Part shown: piece after piece, positions 17,274-26,053 of the stretch | Position numbering within the stretch: the first letter of the stretch is position 1 | Layout of the letters: each line of letters starts with the position of its first letter | Source of the DNA: CAYONP01 sp964405335 | GTDB lineage: Bacteria; Armatimonadota; UBA10988 | NCBI GenBank assembly: GCA_964405335.1 | Contig: CAYONP010000012.1 | Span: 1-64,000, forward strand | DNA: 64,000 nucleotides | Direction: 5' to 3' | Translations under genes and position numbers: made by a program | The notes under the pieces: generated by a model | What the model was told of the DNA's origin: nothing | Seen by the model: only the letters and a program-made list of their open reading frames with translations | Database searches by the model: none

Positions 17274-17777
17274 GTGGAGACCCGCCGCAAACCGACCTGG
17301 GACGAGTACTTCATGGCCATGGCGGTGTTGGTCGCCAGCCGGGCAACCTGCGAGCGGGGACACGTCGGCTGCGTCATGGTCCGCGACAAGCGGCTGCTGG
17401 CCACCGGCTACAACGGCCCCATCGGCCACAACCCCGACTGCCTCGGTGCCGACCGCTGCCGCAAGACCCCCGACGGCGGCTGTGCCGAGACGGCCCACGC
17501 CGAGCAAAACGCCGTCGCCTACGCGGCGCGCTACGGTGTCGACCTGACCGGCTGCACGGCCTACCTCTCGGGCTACAGCCCCTGCCTGATGTGTGCCAAG
17601 CTGCTCGCCCAGTGCGGCTGCCGCGAGGTGGTCTACCGCAAGCTCTACCGCGACACGGTGCCGCTCGACTTCCTGCGCGAGGCCGATGTGGCCTATCGGC
17701 TCTATGACGGGCCCGAGCCGGTGATCACCTGGTCCGACCTGCTGGCCGAGGCCGCCGAGCCGGGGAGCGGTGCATGA
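17274..17777 (+). CDS. dCMP deaminase family protein (ComEB-like)
   Basis: The 167-residue enzyme has the zinc-dependent deaminase signature. His75-Ala-Glu77 lies in a THAEQNA-type motif, and the PCxxC lies at residues 103-107, with an extra Cys/His-rich insert (GHNPDCLGADRCRKTPDGGCAE) typical of dCMP deaminases, where it holds a second zinc. It converts dCMP to dUMP to feed thymidylate synthesis. The start is a GTG at 17274 with GGAG eight bases upstream; an in-frame GTG at 17247 is less well placed. Its stop overlaps the PepE start as ATGA, so the two genes form an operon. Confidence 0.88.
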   Translation: METRRKPTWDEYFMAMAVLVASRATCERGHVGCVMVRDKRLLATGYNGPIGHNPDCLGADRCRKTPDGGCAETAHAEQNAVAYAARYGVDLTGCTAYLSGYSPCLMCAKLLAQCGCREVVYRKLYRDTVPLDFLREADVAYRLYDGPEPVITWSDLLAEAAEPGSGA

Positions 17778-18469
17778 GCCACATCGTCGCCCGCGGCGGC
17801 GGCGGATTGTCCGACGACCCGGGCGACCTGGCGCTCAACGCCTACACCCTCGAGCTGAGCGGCGTGCGGAAGCCGAGGGTCTGCTTCCTGCCCACCGCCA
17901 GCGGCGACGAGCGCGACAACATCATCCGCTTCTATGAGACCTTCTGCCGGCTCGACTGCCAGCCGACTCACCTGACCCTGTTTCGCCGCACCGTCGCCGA
18001 TCTCGGTGCGCTGCTGGCGGCGCAGGAGGTCATCTGGGTCGGCGGCGGCAACACCCGCAACATGCTCGCGCTGTGGCGCGAATGGGCCATCGACCAGCAC
18101 CTGCGCGAGGCCGCCGCGCGCGGGGCCGTGCTGGCCGGCAGCAGCGCCGGGGCGATCTGTTGGTTCGAGTCCGGTCTGACCGACTCGATCCCCGGCCGGA
18201 TCACCGCCATGCCCGCGCTCGGGCTGCTGCCCGGCAGCTTCTGCCCGCATTACGACAGCGAGCCGCAGCGCCGGCCGCGGTACCACGAGCTGTTGGCCGC
18301 CGGCGCCATCGAGCCCGGCCTGGCCTGCGACGACGGCGCGGCGGTGCACTTTATCGACGGCCGATTGCACGAGGTGCTCGCCTGGAAACCGGCGGCGCGG
18401 ATGTACCGGCTGTCGTTGGTCGACGGCCAGGTCGACGAACAGGCGGTCGACGGCCGGTTGGTGGCGTAG
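17774..18469 (+). CDS. Peptidase E-like (family S51) serine hydrolase
   Basis: The 231-residue protein matches the PepE/cyanophycinase family. The motif VIWVGGGNTRNML near residue 87-98 is followed by AGSSAGAICW, where Ser124 is the nucleophile on the family's nucleophile elbow. His161-Tyr-Asp in SFCPHYDSEP contributes the catalytic region. PepE enzymes cleave Asp-X dipeptides in the cytoplasm. The length is normal for PepE and shorter than cyanophycinase. It overlaps the dCMP deaminase gene by four bases. After its stop come two palindromic repeats and no obvious terminator. Confidence 0.85.
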   Translation: MSHIVARGGGGLSDDPGDLALNAYTLELSGVRKPRVCFLPTASGDERDNIIRFYETFCRLDCQPTHLTLFRRTVADLGALLAAQEVIWVGGGNTRNMLALWREWAIDQHLREAAARGAVLAGSSAGAICWFESGLTDSIPGRITAMPALGLLPGSFCPHYDSEPQRRPRYHELLAAGAIEPGLACDDGAAVHFIDGRLHEVLAWKPAARMYRLSLVDGQVDEQAVDGRLVA

Positions 18470-18483
18470 GCCGGCGCCGGCGA

Positions 18484-18568
18484 GGTAGCGCGCGTTCGCC
18501 GACAGTGCCAACGAGCCGTGCGCAGTGCGGCGACGGGTCCAGCGGCGCGCTCGGCGAGCGCGCCCTAC
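18484..18568. repeat. Degenerate GTAGG palindrome
   Basis: The right arm (18544-18568) is itself palindromic around GCGCTCGGCGAGCGC and ends CGCCCTAC. Its complement agrees with the left arm of the 1975-2033 element at all but one position. The left arm (from 18484, GTAGCGCGCGTTCGCCGA) is a more diverged inverted copy. There is no coding sequence in it. Confidence 0.6.
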
Positions 18569-18600
18569 CGCCAGCTTCCTCAGCGTGCTGGAAAGGTCCC

Positions 18601-18693
18601 GTAGGGGCGGGTCTCAGACCCGCCCGAACGGCGGCGAGCCCGCTTCCAGAGCGGATCGGCTTGCTAGCGGGCAGGTCTGAGACCTGCCCCTAC
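18601..18693. repeat. 93-bp palindromic element, copy 1
   Basis: The element begins GTAGGGGCGGGTCTCAGACC and ends GGTCTGAGACCTGCCCCTAC, with nested hairpins at each end. Copy 2, also 93 bp, is at 38326-38418 in reverse orientation, and the two differ at about ten positions. It sits between pepE and the convergent foldase gene, where it may serve as an RNA hairpin. Confidence 0.9.
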
Positions 18694-18711
18694 AGCCAAG
18701 GCCGACACGCC

Positions 18712-20853
18712 CTATTCCGACACCTTCTCGGACTCGCCCACCGGCGCCTCGGCCGGGCCGCCCTCGGTGGGCGCGCCGAGGGACTTCAGCGCCTCGGTGA
18801 TCGCGGCCTTGACCGAGTCGTCCATCTCGCTGGCCTCGAGCTGCCGCAGCCGGTCGACCGCGCCGGTCGCCTTCATCGCGGCGAGCGCCTTGATGGTCGC
18901 GATCTTGACGTCGGGGTAGAAAGTGTCGAGCGACTCGATCAGCGCCTGCTCGGCCTGCGGGCCGCCGATCCGCCCGAGCGCTTCGGCCGCGGCGACCTGC
19001 GGCTTGGTGTCGACGCCGAAGGCGTTGGTCCGCTGCAGCGCCTGGGCCAGTTGGAAGTGGACCTCGGGGTGGCTGTCGGGCCAGGCCCGGGCCGCCCGCT
19101 GAAGCCAATACTGCTCCGCCTCGGCGTCGCTCTTCTTGCCCGCCAGATAGGCTTTGATCTGCGGGTCGAAGACCTTGATCCGCCCGTCGTCGTAGGCCTT
19201 CTCGACCAGCTCGTCGAGCACCTTCTGCACGTGCTCGTTCTGCTTGGTCTGCTCGAGCTGCTCGCGCATCTGCTCGACCTTCTGCTCAGGGTCCTCGGCG
19301 GCAATCAGGATGTGCCGGACCTTAACCTGCTCGGCCGGCTCAATCGCGGGATTGCGCAGCGCCGGCAGGTCGGCCAGCAGCTTGGCGTCGTCGCTCTCGG
19401 GGTCGAGTTCGGGCTCTTCGGGCGGGGTCGCGCCGTCGGCATAGAGCTGGCGCTCGAGGCACTGGATCAGGTGCCAGCCGAACTGGGTCCGCACCGGCGG
19501 CGAGAGCTCGTCGACCTCGAGGCCGAAGGCGACCTGCTCAAACGGCTTGACCCACATCCCGCGGCCGGTCAGCTCATACTCGCCGCCGTTGTCCTTGCTG
19601 CCCGGGTCTTCCGAGTGCGCCTTCGCCAGCGCGGCGAAATCGGCCCCGCCCTTGAGCTGCGCGGCCAGGTCGTCGGCGATCTTCTTCGCCTCGTCGAACG
19701 TCCGCGGGTCGGCGGTCTTGAAGTCGTCCGGCCAGACCTTCTTCTCCTCGACCAGGGCGATCACCCAGCCCTCGTCGCCCTCGATCAGCTCGCTGACCTG
19801 TCCCGGCTCGAGGGCGAACACCGCCTCCTTGAAGGCCTCACCGAAACGCGCCCGCGCGCGGGTGAAGCTGCCCAGATCGCCGCCGTTCTCGGCGGTGTAG
19901 TCGTCCGACTCGGTGCGCGCGATGGTCTCGAACTGGTCCGGCGCCGCCTTCACCCGCGCCAGAAGCTGCTCGGCCTTCGCCCGCACCGCCTGCAGGTCCT
20001 GTTGCCAGCGCGACTCCTGCTCCATCCGCTGCTGTCGCTCTTCGTCGCTCTCGGTCATCCCCTCGGCCGGCGGCAGCGGCTTGCGCGTCTCGCTGCGGAC
20101 TACCATTGCCCGCGCCTTGACCTCTTCGTACTCGGCCTTCATGTCGTCGTCGTCGATGGCGACCTCGGCCTTGATCGATTCAATCACCTTGTCCAGCAGC
20201 ACCGCCGTTTCGATCTCGGCGCGCTTGGCCTCCAGCTCGGCGCGCAGCTCGGCCGCCACCTGCTCGGCCGAGGTGCCCTGCTCCTGCAGCCGGTAGCGCC
20301 ACTTCTTGTCGCTCATCCCGCCGCGCTGCGATTCGAGTTGGAGCTGCACCTGCTCTTCGATCTTGGCCTCGACCTCGCCGCCGGAGATGCCGATCCCGCG
20401 GCGCTTCGCCTCGGCCCGGAGCACCTGCTCCTGGACCCACGAGTCGTAGACCTGGCCAATCTGCTCGTGGAGATAGGCAACCTGCCCGCCGCGGCGCAGG
20501 CCGTACCCGTCCAGCGTCTGCTCGAACTCGACGCGGGCGAGCTTGGTGCCGCCGACGCTGGCGATCACCGGAAACGTCTCGCCGCTCGCGCCATTCTCCG
20601 CCTCGGGCGCGCCGCCGAAGCTGAACAGTGCACCGAGGCCGAAGATCAGCACGAAGATGAACAGGCCGTAGACCAGCAGGTGGCTCAGGTCGCGTCGCAG
20701 CGCGCCGATCGAGAAGCCGCGCATGACGCGGATCACGTTTTTCCACTGGAACTTCTGCCGCTTGACCGGCTTCGGCTCCTCCTTCCGGCGCAGCGGGGGA
20801 GGTCCGACCCGGCTGCGGCTCGAGGAACTCGATGAGGCGCGTCGATCTGGCAT
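18712..20853 (-). CDS. Membrane-anchored peptidyl-prolyl isomerase/chaperone (SurA/PpiD type)
   Basis: The 713-residue protein has a basic, Ser-rich cytoplasmic N-terminus and a membrane anchor near residues 63-85 (LLVYGLFIFVLIFGLGALFS). A SurA-type helical chaperone region follows. Then come two parvulin-like units: the first around ENGGDLGSFTRARARFGEAF, the second around DNGGEYELTGRGMWVKPFEQ and ending FGWHLIQCLERQ. The C-terminus (LGRIGGPQAEQALIESL onward) looks like HEAT repeats, unusual for PpiD. It probably folds proteins on the periplasmic face of the inner membrane. I chose the ATG at 20853 (GGAG eight bases upstream); the longer frame reads through a MITE. Confidence 0.82.
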   Translation of the reverse strand: MPDRRASSSSSSRSRVGPPPLRRKEEPKPVKRQKFQWKNVIRVMRGFSIGALRRDLSHLLVYGLFIFVLIFGLGALFSFGGAPEAENGASGETFPVIASVGGTKLARVEFEQTLDGYGLRRGGQVAYLHEQIGQVYDSWVQEQVLRAEAKRRGIGISGGEVEAKIEEQVQLQLESQRGGMSDKKWRYRLQEQGTSAEQVAAELRAELEAKRAEIETAVLLDKVIESIKAEVAIDDDDMKAEYEEVKARAMVVRSETRKPLPPAEGMTESDEERQQRMEQESRWQQDLQAVRAKAEQLLARVKAAPDQFETIARTESDDYTAENGGDLGSFTRARARFGEAFKEAVFALEPGQVSELIEGDEGWVIALVEEKKVWPDDFKTADPRTFDEAKKIADDLAAQLKGGADFAALAKAHSEDPGSKDNGGEYELTGRGMWVKPFEQVAFGLEVDELSPPVRTQFGWHLIQCLERQLYADGATPPEEPELDPESDDAKLLADLPALRNPAIEPAEQVKVRHILIAAEDPEQKVEQMREQLEQTKQNEHVQKVLDELVEKAYDDGRIKVFDPQIKAYLAGKKSDAEAEQYWLQRAARAWPDSHPEVHFQLAQALQRTNAFGVDTKPQVAAAEALGRIGGPQAEQALIESLDTFYPDVKIATIKALAAMKATGAVDRLRQLEASEMDDSVKAAITEALKSLGAPTEGGPAEAPVGESEKVSE

Positions 20854-20934
20854 CGGCAGGACTCCGCCGCACCCGCGCGCGGCGTAACCACCCATTCTAG
20901 CACGCAGGCTGTCAATCGCCGAGTCGCATAATAC

Positions 20935-21075
20935 GGGGACACACGACCTATTCTCCCCTCGGCCGGGCCGCCCGTCCGGCTGGCGCGTTGGGCCCGCAAG
21001 GGACACCGATCATCGGCAGATCCATCAGGACCAGCTATCTGTCCCTGGATTCCAGGAAATAGGTCGTGTGTCCCC
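20935..21075. mobile_element. MITE-like unit, tandem copy 1
   Basis: This 141-bp unit starts GGGGACACACGACCTATT and ends with the exact inverse AATAGGTCGTGTGTCCCC. It carries no transposase. Part of the interior, CTGGCGCGTTGGGCCCGC, is shared with copy 2. Together with copy 2 it fills most of the 452-bp spacer 20854-21305. The TIR recalls sequences flanking REP-associated Y1 transposases, which is from memory and untested. Confidence 0.85.
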
Positions 21076-21087
21076 GAATTGTAATGT

Positions 21088-21229
21088 GGGGACACACGAC
21101 CTATTCTACTCTCGGCCGGGCCGCCCGTCCGGCTGGCGCGTTGGGCCCGCAAGGGACACCGATCATCGGTAGATCCATCAGAGACCGACTATCTGTCCCT
21201 GGATTCCAGGAAATAGGTCGTGTGTCCCC
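21088..21229. mobile_element. MITE-like unit, tandem copy 2
   Basis: This 142-bp unit is a near-identical direct repeat of the unit at 20935, with the same 18-bp terminal inverted repeats and a few substitutions in the middle. Twelve bases separate the copies. No target-site duplication is obvious. The remaining bases before 21306 hold a possible TATGCT -10 box at 21273-21278 and the ribosome site of the Rieske gene. Confidence 0.85.
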
Positions 21230-21305
21230 GAATTGCGATTGCCGCGCCGCTCGCGGTTCCGCGGAGTCACACTATGCTCGGTGGGGTGTTGGACGGAGCT
21301 GAGCG

Positions 21306-23072
21306 ATGTCTCTCCCCAAGGTGAGGGTGGCCAGTCTGGCCGACCTGCCGCCCGGCGCGGCGCTGCCGGTCAAGGTCAACGGCCACGCCGTGGCGCTGTT
21401 CAATGACGGCGGCGAGATCCGCGCGGTGGACAACCGCTGTCCCCACATGGGCTATCCCCTGGTCGAGGCGCCGGTGACCAACGGCGTGCTGCGCTGCCCG
21501 TGGCACCACTGGCGGTTCGATCTCGCCACCGGCGGCTGCCTGACCGCCGGCGGCGACGATGTCTCGACCTTCGCGGTCGAGCTGCGCGGCGACCAGATCT
21601 GGCTCGGCGTCGAGCCGCATGGAGCCAACCTCGATGAGCGCCGCGAGCGCGCGCAACGCGACCTCGAGCAGGGCATGGTTGAGGTCAACACCTTCTTGCT
21701 CGCCAAGGCGCTCTGCGCGCTGCGTGCCTGCGGGATCGACGATCAGGCCATCATCCGCCAGGCGGTCGAGTACGGGCTGAAGCACCGCGTCGAGGGGTTT
21801 GGCCCGGGCCTGGTCATCCTGACCTCGCTGCTCAACCTCTATGACCGCCTGCCCGAGGAGGATCAGCTTCTGGCGTTGGTTCACGGCGTCGGGCAGATGG
21901 CCGGCGACAGCGCCAATCGCGCGCCGCGTCGGCCGCTGCGCCCGCTGCCCGACCGCGGGCGGCTGAGCCAGGAGACGCTGGTCCGTCTGTTCCGCCAGAT
22001 GATTGAGGACCGCGAGGCGGCCGGTGCCGAACGCGTCCTGCGCACCTGCTGCGCCCAGGGAGGCAGCCTGGCCGACGCGGCCGAGCTGCTGCTCGTCGCC
22101 GGGACCGACCACTTCTTCCTCAGCACCGGGCACGTGCTTGACTTCACCAACAAGGCGTTCGAACTGATCGACCACCTCGGCGACGAGGCCGCCGAGTCGG
22201 TCCTCGCCTCGCTGACGCGGCCGATGGCCGGCGCCTTCCGGCACGACGAGAGCGCCGACTGGGAAGACGCCGGCGGCCCGCTGGCCGAGGCCTTCGCACG
22301 TTTCGACACGCGGCCGGCCGACGACCCGGCCTGGGCCGACGACGGCACCCTGCTCGAGCTGTTGCTCGAGGGCGACCCGCCCGAGATCATCCGCGCCATG
22401 AGTGACGCGGTGCAGCGCGGCGCCGGGCCGCGGGCGCTGGCCGCGGTGGTCTGCGACGCTTCGATGCTGCGCGTGGCGCGGTTCCACCTGCAGAACGAGA
22501 ACGACTGGGACGATGTGCTCCACCTGGTCAGCTACAACCACGCCGTCGACCGGCTCGCGGCGCGTTTCGCCGGCCGGCCGGCGACCGACTTCGCGCTGCT
22601 GCGGGCGGTCTTCCATGGGGCGGTCTACTGCCACCTGACGCGCTTCCTCAACGTGCCGGCGGTGCCCCTGCCACACCAGCGCCGGCATGACTACCTGATC
22701 CCCGATGAGCCGCGCCAGATGTGCGAGCGGCTGCTCCACTGCGCCGAGTTCCAGCAGGTCGAGGAGGCGGCGGCGATTGCTGATCGTTATCTCCGCGCCG
22801 GGCACGACTCGCGGTCGATCGAGGCGGCGCTGATCAAGGCGCTGCTGCGCGAGGACAGCGTGTTCCACACCTTCCAGATGGTCGAGGCGGGGATTGCCCG
22901 GCACGTGCTCAAGGGCGGTGGCGCGAACCCCGAGCTGGTCGCTGCGGCGCGTTACCTGACCGCGCAGAAGTTGCGCCGGGGCGTGCTCTGGTCGACCCGC
23001 AACGCGCTCACCCTGGCCCGCGGCGAGGGCCTCAACACGCGCCCGGCGACACACCAGGCGGCGGGAGACTGA
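21306..23072 (+). CDS. Rieske [2Fe-2S] domain fused to a large helical domain
   Basis: Residues 1-105 form a Rieske ferredoxin domain, with cluster ligands Cys45-x-His47 in NRCPHMGYPL and Cys64-x2-His67 in LRCPWHHWRF. The remaining ~480 residues are alpha-helical with many His and Asp (for instance GTDHFFLSTGHVLDFTNKAFELIDHLG) and are not the catalytic domain of ring-hydroxylating oxygenases. I do not recognise it. The His/Asp content suggests a metal site that the Rieske cluster feeds with electrons, but that is a guess. No partner reductase is nearby. GGACGGAG lies before the ATG. It looks monocistronic. Confidence 0.75.
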   Translation: MSLPKVRVASLADLPPGAALPVKVNGHAVALFNDGGEIRAVDNRCPHMGYPLVEAPVTNGVLRCPWHHWRFDLATGGCLTAGGDDVSTFAVELRGDQIWLGVEPHGANLDERRERAQRDLEQGMVEVNTFLLAKALCALRACGIDDQAIIRQAVEYGLKHRVEGFGPGLVILTSLLNLYDRLPEEDQLLALVHGVGQMAGDSANRAPRRPLRPLPDRGRLSQETLVRLFRQMIEDREAAGAERVLRTCCAQGGSLADAAELLLVAGTDHFFLSTGHVLDFTNKAFELIDHLGDEAAESVLASLTRPMAGAFRHDESADWEDAGGPLAEAFARFDTRPADDPAWADDGTLLELLLEGDPPEIIRAMSDAVQRGAGPRALAAVVCDASMLRVARFHLQNENDWDDVLHLVSYNHAVDRLAARFAGRPATDFALLRAVFHGAVYCHLTRFLNVPAVPLPHQRRHDYLIPDEPRQMCERLLHCAEFQQVEEAAAIADRYLRAGHDSRSIEAALIKALLREDSVFHTFQMVEAGIARHVLKGGGANPELVAAARYLTAQKLRRGVLWSTRNALTLARGEGLNTRPATHQAAGD

Positions 23073-23170
23073 GGGCACGCGATCACCGAGTGCGCTGAAC
23101 GCGAAGGCGGTGGTGCCTCGCGCTGCGCCGTTGCGGTTGCCGCGGCCGTCGCGCACCGCGGTTGGCTCGC

Positions 23171-24190
23171 CTACAGCGCCTCGCGCGGCTGCTCCCACTC
23201 CTCATAGACCGCCCAGACATTGGCCGCCGGGTCGTGCTTGCCCCACTCGCACTGGGCAATCACCCCGCCGCTGCCGTGGTCCAGCGCGCGGCGGACGCGG
23301 CGGACCGCCTCTCGGCACTCATCGGGCGTGCCGAAGGGCAGCAGCCGCTGCCGGTCGATCTCGCCCCAGAAGGTGATCTGCCCGCGATGCGCGGCGGCCA
23401 GCGCCTCGATATCCATGCAGAACAACTGGCTGTTTTGCGCCGTGACACCGATTTCGATCAGATCAGGATAGATCGCGGTGATGTGTCCGTCGCTGTGGAA
23501 CCAGACGTCTTTCCCGGCTTGGCGGATGATGGCGCAGTAGTCGCGGTACATCGGCTTGAAGACATCGCGCCACATGTCGGGGGAGATGAGCAAGGCAGTC
23601 TGCGTGCCCCAGTCGTCCATGAAGCCGATTCCGTCCACATCCGTCGCCGCCCACAGGTTCATCTCCCGCAGGCTGAACTCGTGGATCATCTCCAGCACGG
23701 TCGAGACTCTCGGCTCGCCCCAGGCCAGATCGAGAAACGCCTGCTCGCTGCCGCGGAGGAACTGCAGCCGCTCCCACGGCCGGGCGTAGGTCCCGGCGCG
23801 GACGTAGTGGTCGGTCGCCGCGCAGCTTGCGTCGACCTGGCTGAAGTCGGCCTCGTCGAGCAGCTCCCACGGTGGCTGGTAGTCGGCCAGTGCGACCCAG
23901 TCGGCCAGCGGCGGTTCGATCACCTCGCCGATCACGCCGTATTCGAGCACACGCCAGACGCTGCCCCACTCGTCGACATACTCGCCGACCTCGCTGGCGG
24001 CGCCGCGGGCGCGCCGGCTGGCGCCGTAGCGGGCATGGGGCCCGGCGAAGTCGCAGGGGAACCGCTGGTAGAACGCGGTCAGCTCGTCGCGCCGGCGCGA
24101 GGTGACGCCGGGCAGGGCCCACAGGTCGCGCGGCGCACGGTCGACGGGCAGGTGGTCAAGGGTGCGCCGGACGCGTTCGCGGGGGGTCAT
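23171..24190 (-). CDS. Uroporphyrinogen decarboxylase-like protein, second member
   Basis: The 339-residue product starts MTPRERVRRTLDHLPVDRAP, a URO-D superfamily opening, and has WFHSDGHITAIYPDLIEIGV near residue 230, the usual metal/substrate loop with His but with Asp-Gly rather than Cys-Gly. It lacks the porphyrin-binding Arg pattern of HemE as far as I can see. Proteins of this type are common in sugar-degrading or methylotrophic gene sets of Armatimonadota and Planctomycetota; the substrate is unknown. The ATG at 24190 has GGGAG seven bases upstream. It shares little sequence with the member at 7814. Confidence 0.7.
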   Translation of the reverse strand: MTPRERVRRTLDHLPVDRAPRDLWALPGVTSRRRDELTAFYQRFPCDFAGPHARYGASRRARGAASEVGEYVDEWGSVWRVLEYGVIGEVIEPPLADWVALADYQPPWELLDEADFSQVDASCAATDHYVRAGTYARPWERLQFLRGSEQAFLDLAWGEPRVSTVLEMIHEFSLREMNLWAATDVDGIGFMDDWGTQTALLISPDMWRDVFKPMYRDYCAIIRQAGKDVWFHSDGHITAIYPDLIEIGVTAQNSQLFCMDIEALAAAHRGQITFWGEIDRQRLLPFGTPDECREAVRRVRRALDHGSGGVIAQCEWGKHDPAANVWAVYEEWEQPREAL

Positions 24191-24361
24191 GGCGGGCTCC
24201 CGCGCGGCGGTGTGCAAGGGGTTTGCCGGAGACCATCGCGAGGTGACGGCCTGGGAGGAGGCCGGGTTCCTGGGCGTAACCAGCGGTCGACGATAGCGGA
24301 GCCGCGCTTGGACTTGGCGGGATGCCTGGCGCTGGCCAAGAACGTCCGATGGGCGGCCTTG

Positions 24362-24796
24362 GTGACGTTTGTGTCAGTGGTGATCTCGCGGCGCCGGAAG
24401 TTCGAGCTGTACGAGGACGCGGCTGAGCTGATCCGGCAAGCGGCGCAGGAGTGGGTCGGTCAGCATGCCGCCGTGCCACCGGATAGCGTCATTGCGGAGA
24501 TGATCCAACGAGCGGTCGCCGCGGCCCGGTGGGACCTGCCCCTTCCACCGGGCGTTCTATCGTGGGACCTGCTCCGTGGCCAGGGCATGGATCGCTGGCG
24601 GCTCGATGAGTACCAATCGGTGGTCGGCGACTGCGGGCCGCACCTCCTGGTCATCGGTCGCGACGCTGCTCGCCAGGCCATGGCTGACAGCGCCGGCGAG
24701 CCGGCGCCGCGGCTTCGGGGCGATGCCGGCGTGGAACTCGGTCAGGCCGTGGACGATAATACAGATGGAGGTACCGTTGTTGATGGCCGATCATAG
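24362..24796 (+). CDS. Hypothetical protein (uncertain start)
   Basis: A frame of 144 residues runs from a GTG at 24362 (start uncertain) to 24796. It includes RRRKFELYEDAAELIRQAAQ, a likely amphipathic helix, then PDSVIAEMIQRAVAAARWDL and VVGDCGPHLLVIGRDAARQA. I do not recognise it. Support for it being real is its 14-base overlap with the next gene and the matching direction of three following genes. The base composition is lower in G+C than in the flanking core genes, as for the rest of this block. It could be an artefact of an open frame in G+C-rich DNA. Confidence 0.35.
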   Translation: MTFVSVVISRRRKFELYEDAAELIRQAAQEWVGQHAAVPPDSVIAEMIQRAVAAARWDLPLPPGVLSWDLLRGQGMDRWRLDEYQSVVGDCGPHLLVIGRDAARQAMADSAGEPAPRLRGDAGVELGQAVDDNTDGGTVVDGRS

Positions 24797-25298
24797 ACCA
24801 GGACAACGCAGTCCCCGCTGGGCGCGGCCGTTCTCGGCTGGTCGTCTCCTGACCGGCCGGCTGCTCGAGTGCTGCGCTGCCCTGGCGGTGACGGTGGCGG
24901 GAGCGTGGGGGTTCATGGCGCTCTGCTTGGCTTCAGTCCACGCCGCCGGGCGGATTGGCTGGGGGCTGGCCACGTTGCTCTGGGTCTGGGCTGCCGGGTC
25001 CATCGCGATTGGCTACGCTCATCGCTGCCGCGCGGGCTTCCGTCGTGTGCGGGAGCGCCGCGAATGGGAGAAGCACTACCGCGCGCTGCTGGTTGATGCC
25101 CATCGGCGGAGAGCCGACGTGTTTGCCGCGCCACGGCTCCAGACCACCAATGTGGAGCGTGTCTGCCTGGAGGAGACCACCACGACTGCTCGGCCCCCGA
25201 ACTCGACCGAGTCGCAACCAGTGCCGGAAGCGGAACTCCGCTGGAGCGGAGCCCGCGCCGACTGCCTGCTCGCCAAGTTGAGCGTTCAGTCAGGTTGA
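24783..25298 (+). CDS. Hypothetical protein with two membrane segments
   Basis: The 171-residue product begins MADHRPGQRSPRWARPFSAG and has two hydrophobic helices, CCAALAVTVAGAWGFMALCLA and GWGLATLLWVWAAGSIAIGY. A basic cytoplasmic tail follows (RERREWEKHYRALLVDAHRR). I do not know the family. An ATG at 24765 is an alternative start. The gene overlaps the one before by 14 bases, and the ATG of the following DUF6941-like gene lies nine bases after its stop, so the three probably form a unit with the methyltransferase-nuclease gene downstream. Confidence 0.5.
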   Translation: MADHRPGQRSPRWARPFSAGRLLTGRLLECCAALAVTVAGAWGFMALCLASVHAAGRIGWGLATLLWVWAAGSIAIGYAHRCRAGFRRVRERREWEKHYRALLVDAHRRRADVFAAPRLQTTNVERVCLEETTTTARPPNSTESQPVPEAELRWSGARADCLLAKLSVQSG

Positions 25299-25306
25299 GC
25301 AGGTCT

Positions 25307-25807
25307 ATGCCACGACTACTAGCCCTCGTGCCAGCCGTCGACGCCACCTTCGACGAGGACGGCAAGGCCGACCTCCGTGGCGTCATCACCGGACTCGAAC
25401 TCCGCGCAGCAGTGGCCGATGCGATCGACCTCGCGGGCCAGCCGGTGGCCGGAGTGGGAACGGGTCTATACGTTCCTTCGTTTTGTATCTTGCTGACATG
25501 GTACTTCGATGAAGACGAGTTGCATCGGCCTTGGACCTGTCGAGTGGCCTGGGAACATCCTGGCGGACGGAAGGAAACTGCGCCGATTGACATCCCGGCC
25601 GTCGCTACGCCCTACCTCAACATCATCGGACAGATGAACGGCCTGACGGTTAGTCATCCCGGTCCGCATACGCTACGCGCCGAGATCCGAGCGGCCGGCG
25701 AGGCCGTTTGGCAGCCGTGCGGCGACGGCTACGTGGTGCTCGTCCACGAGGCAGCCTCGGCGACGACGCCGGCTGACGAGCCGGTGGCTTCCGTTGCCGG
25801 ACACTGA
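25307..25807 (+). CDS. DUF6941-like small protein
   Basis: The 166-residue protein starts MPRLLALVPAVDATFDEDGK and has a beta-rich middle, with VPSFCILLTWYFDEDELHRP, then GGRKETAPIDIPAVATPYLN and a C-terminal GDGYVVLVHE. The pattern (short N-terminal strand, a WYF-type strand, PxxxR/K strand pairs) resembles DUF6941 proteins, whose function is unknown and which occur in variable genomic regions. The ATG at 25307 has GCAGG before it; a TTG at 25295 is a less likely start. The DNA around 25440-25690 is notably A+T-rich for this window, which suggests acquisition by transfer. Confidence 0.5.
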   Translation: MPRLLALVPAVDATFDEDGKADLRGVITGLELRAAVADAIDLAGQPVAGVGTGLYVPSFCILLTWYFDEDELHRPWTCRVAWEHPGGRKETAPIDIPAVATPYLNIIGQMNGLTVSHPGPHTLRAEIRAAGEAVWQPCGDGYVVLVHEAASATTPADEPVASVAGH

Positions 25808-26039
25808 ACGAACTGCGCCCTCCGGTGGCTTGCCCATCATCCGCCCCAGCACTGCCGGCTGCGAAGCCGCTTGGTCGGCCGCACCACCGGGTCGCCGTCG
25901 GCAGCGGGAGCCGGTTGCCATGCTCGCTTGAGGCGCCAGCGCGCTGATGCGCCCTGAGACCACCGCGGTTGCCACGTCGTAGACAGTTCGACAGCCAGTT
26001 CCTCGTGAGGCGGTTGATCCACCACCGCCGCAGTGGCGG

Positions 26040-26045
26040 TACAAT
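26040..26045 (+). promoter_or_regulatory. Candidate -10 box of the methyltransferase-nuclease gene (leaderless?)
   Basis: TACAAT lies nine bases before the ATG at 26054, so a transcript would start at or next to the start codon. No Shine-Dalgarno sequence is present. A TTGATC at 26014-26019 is a weak -35 with a long 20-base spacer. The 246-bp spacer 25808-26053 holds nothing else I can name. Confidence 0.45.
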
Positions 26046-26053
26046 AGCCGCCG

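Noticed and set aside
18073..20835. 920-codon plus-strand frame opposite the foldase gene
   Set aside because: Leu/Val/Asp shadow of the foldase gene; no start signal and no recognisable domain.
20935..21229. Possible CRISPR array
   Set aside because: Only two 141-bp units with inverted ends and a 12-bp gap; repeat and spacer sizes do not fit.
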